Shown here: one piece after another, positions 13,493 through 15,148 of the stretch
Numbering within the stretch: the stretch's first letter is position 1
Layout: each line of letters begins with the position of its first letter
Source: Bacteroidaceae bacterium
GTDB taxonomy: Bacteria; Bacteroidota; Bacteroidia; Bacteroidales; Bacteroidaceae
NCBI GenBank assembly: GCA_016302435.1
Contig: JAEDNQ010000040.1
Coordinates: 1-15,148, forward strand
Length of the DNA stretch: 15,148 nt
Direction of reading: 5' to 3'
Program-made: the position numbers and the translations under genes
Notes under the pieces: generated by a model
Told to the model about the DNA's origin: nothing
The model's database searches: none
Seen by the model: the letters and a program-made list of their open reading frames with translations, nothing else

Positions 13493-15148
13493 TTAGGCAA
13501 AGTTCTCTGGTATCTCAAATACGAAGCGTGCGCCTTGTTGCTTGTAGTTAGTGTCGACGTATACACGTCCGCCCAGAATAGTTGCCACTACTCGGCAGAG
13601 AGAAAGTCCGAGGCCTGTGCCTGGGATGAACTCGTCGAGCTTTGCAAATCGCTCGAAGATGTGTTCCTCTTGTCCGGCAGGTATGCCTTTGCCTGTGTCG
13701 GTTATGGTGAAACGTACGCACGCGTCCTGTGTGCGTGTGATTTCGATGGTGATGGTGCCCTTGTCGGTAAACTTCACGGCATTGCCTATGAGATCCACCA
13801 TGGCGTGCTCCACCATCTCCCTGTTGGCGCGGAAGGTGTAGCCCTCAGGAGTTTTGTCCTCTATCTTCAAGGTCACAATGCTTTCGTCTGGTTTCTTGAT
13901 ATATGACATGGCATTTCTGACAACCTCGTTTGGCCTGAGGTCGATGTATCTCGGTCTCTTGCTCATGGTGTCATATTCAGAGATGCGAATGACATCGTCG
14001 AGCAGATGGGCGAGAGCAAGTCCTTCGCCCGAGATGTTTTGGGTTATTTCCTTGATGTCCGGTTCCAGGTCGTATAGGTCGAGCACCTGAGCGAAACCCA
14101 CGATGGCGTTGAGCGGAGTGCGGAACTCGTGTGTCATGTTTTGGATGAATGTGGCCCTCATGGCGTTAGCCTTCTCTGCCTCTTCCAGAGCTCGTTGTGT
14201 CCTTTCTTTCTCCAGTTTGAGTCGTATGTTGTGTCGGCGGCTCCTGTAGTTCCACAGAATCATAGCCACGAGGAGCAGGAGGAGCACTAAGGATGTAGAC
14301 ACCATGATGATGATGTTTCTCTGCACTCTTTCTTCTTCTGCCTTGGCTCTCAGCAGGGCATTGTTGAGCCGAGCGTCATACTCCGTCAACTCTTCCTGTT
14401 GCATTTGTGCTATGATGGAGTCATTGAGGGCTTGCTGCTTCAAGAGTGTGTAGTACGCTGCTTTGTAGTCATCTTTTGCAGCGTAGATGCCTTGCAGGAG
14501 AAAGAGCCGGCTCTGCATCTCTTGCTTTCTATTAGCCATGTCTAAAGCTTTGTCATATTCGCAGTCAGCAGTGTACACCATGGCTTGTAGCTGTACAGCC
14601 ATGTCTGTTGTTATCATGGCGGCTATCTCATCAAAATTCATCTGATAGAGCAGCGTCTTCATGTAACTCGAGGAGAATCGGTCCATGTCTTGGGTGTTGA
14701 ATATGGCAGACAGGAGCGTGTATTCGCTGACGTAGCGGTACACGTCGACGTTGGCCCAGCGGCAGGCCTGCTCGGCATAATAGATGGCAGAGTCGTTCTG
14801 GTTTATGGCAGAGTAGCTTTCAGATATTTCCTTGTAAATCAGGCAGTGTCCGATGCTGTCAGTCGTAGGGTCATCGTTAGGGATATGTTGAATGGCCTGA
14901 TGCAGGTAGCCTATGCCCGTTTGGTAGCATTGTCGGTACTTGTATACCTGTCCGAGCAGGAGGTAACTTTCATACAGCCCTTCCCCCAGATTATTCTCTT
15001 TCGCTGTCTCCAGCATCTCCTTGGTCATGAACATGCACTTGGTGTACGCTCCCTTACCCAAAAAATACTGTATTTTTGCGCTCATGCCGTCGTAGTACTG
15101 GCTGTATTCGCCCGCTTCGAGAGAGAGGTTGACGTACTCATCCACAGC
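13493..15148 (-). CDS. TPR-containing sensor histidine kinase, N-terminus outside the window
   Basis: At least 551 codons are visible, and the frame is open at the right edge. The codon at 15145 is GTG in mid-sequence (preceded by GCT), so it is not a convincing start. Numbering from that GTG, the first 250 residues are helical TPR-like repeats (GLYESYLLLGQVYKYRQCYQ, DSAIYYAEQACRWANV, DYKAAYYTLLKQQALNDS). A coiled coil follows (250-275), then a transmembrane helix (278-300), a short coiled coil, and HisKA with H339 in MTHEFRTPLNAIVGFAQ. HATPase_c shows N455 in DLIGNAVKFTD, D483 in DTGKGIP, FERFAKLDE and the GTGLGLSLC box. It ends about 25 residues later with no receiver domain, so a separate response regulator is needed. 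The TPR part is probably extracytoplasmic, although no signal sequence is visible in this window. Confidence 0.94.
   Translation of the reverse strand, partial: AVDEYVNLSLEAGEYSQYYDGMSAKIQYFLGKGAYTKCMFMTKEMLETAKENNLGEGLYESYLLLGQVYKYRQCYQTGIGYLHQAIQHIPNDDPTTDSIGHCLIYKEISESYSAINQNDSAIYYAEQACRWANVDVYRYVSEYTLLSAIFNTQDMDRFSSSYMKTLLYQMNFDEIAAMITTDMAVQLQAMVYTADCEYDKALDMANRKQEMQSRLFLLQGIYAAKDDYKAAYYTLLKQQALNDSIIAQMQQEELTEYDARLNNALLRAKAEEERVQRNIIIMVSTSLVLLLLLVAMILWNYRSRRHNIRLKLEKERTQRALEEAEKANAMRATFIQNMTHEFRTPLNAIVGFAQVLDLYDLEPDIKEITQNISGEGLALAHLLDDVIRISEYDTMSKRPRYIDLRPNEVVRNAMSYIKKPDESIVTLKIEDKTPEGYTFRANREMVEHAMVDLIGNAVKFTDKGTITIEITRTQDACVRFTITDTGKGIPAGQEEHIFERFAKLDEFIPGTGLGLSLCRVVATILGGRVYVDTNYKQQGARFVFEIPENFA

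Noticed and set aside
15143..15145. Start codon of the histidine kinase at the right edge
   Set aside because: The codon is GTG, the frame is open beyond it, and TPR-like sequence is already under way, so the gene most likely begins outside the window.

Overview
The window looks like a chromosomal segment of a Bacteroidales bacterium, probably Prevotella-like. The evidence is a PorQ-type type IX secretion protein, a MeaB GTPase, the surE-lpxB pair, a DUF1573 protein with a periplasmic-type signal, and promoters of the Bacteroidetes form (TTTG, 19 nt, TAnnTTTG) before the tRNAs and before the DUF1573 gene. Every protein gene I accept is on the minus strand. The only plus-strand genes are two tRNAs.

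Layout from left to right: the first 16 codons of an unknown minus-strand gene (1-50) behind a 21-bp direct repeat; lpxB and surE (lipid A synthesis and nucleotide phosphatase); two identical tRNA-Gln(CTG) genes with their own promoter and terminator; an 18-bp tandem repeat array; a divergent pfkA paralogue; a three-gene sugar-modification cassette (DegT-type aminotransferase, FemAB/GNAT-like acyltransferase, FdtA/WxcM-like ketoisomerase); ispH and cmk; porQ; meaB; a DUF1573 protein; a 344-bp gene-free stretch with a long hairpin; an anti-sigma-like membrane protein with its sigma factor; and a TPR sensor histidine kinase that runs off the right edge.

Transcription runs right to left. porQ, cmk, ispH, the ketoisomerase, the acyltransferase and the aminotransferase are closely spaced or overlapping (ispH/ketoisomerase 14 bp, acyltransferase/aminotransferase 26 bp), so they may be co-transcribed. 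The ketoisomerase and aminotransferase suggest synthesis of a nucleotide-activated 3-amino-3,6-dideoxyhexose or similar sugar for a surface glycan. The sigma factor, membrane protein and histidine kinase form a plausible signalling block.

The most unusual features are: (1) a PfkA with substitutions at five conserved active-site positions but with its catalytic Asp retained; (2) a 36-bp in-frame tandem repeat that inserts a cysteine-rich segment (seven Cys in 25 residues) just before the PLP lysine of the aminotransferase; (3) several unrelated short tandem repeats at gene ends and in intergenic gaps. No CRISPR array, insertion sequence, phage gene or recognisable defence system was seen.
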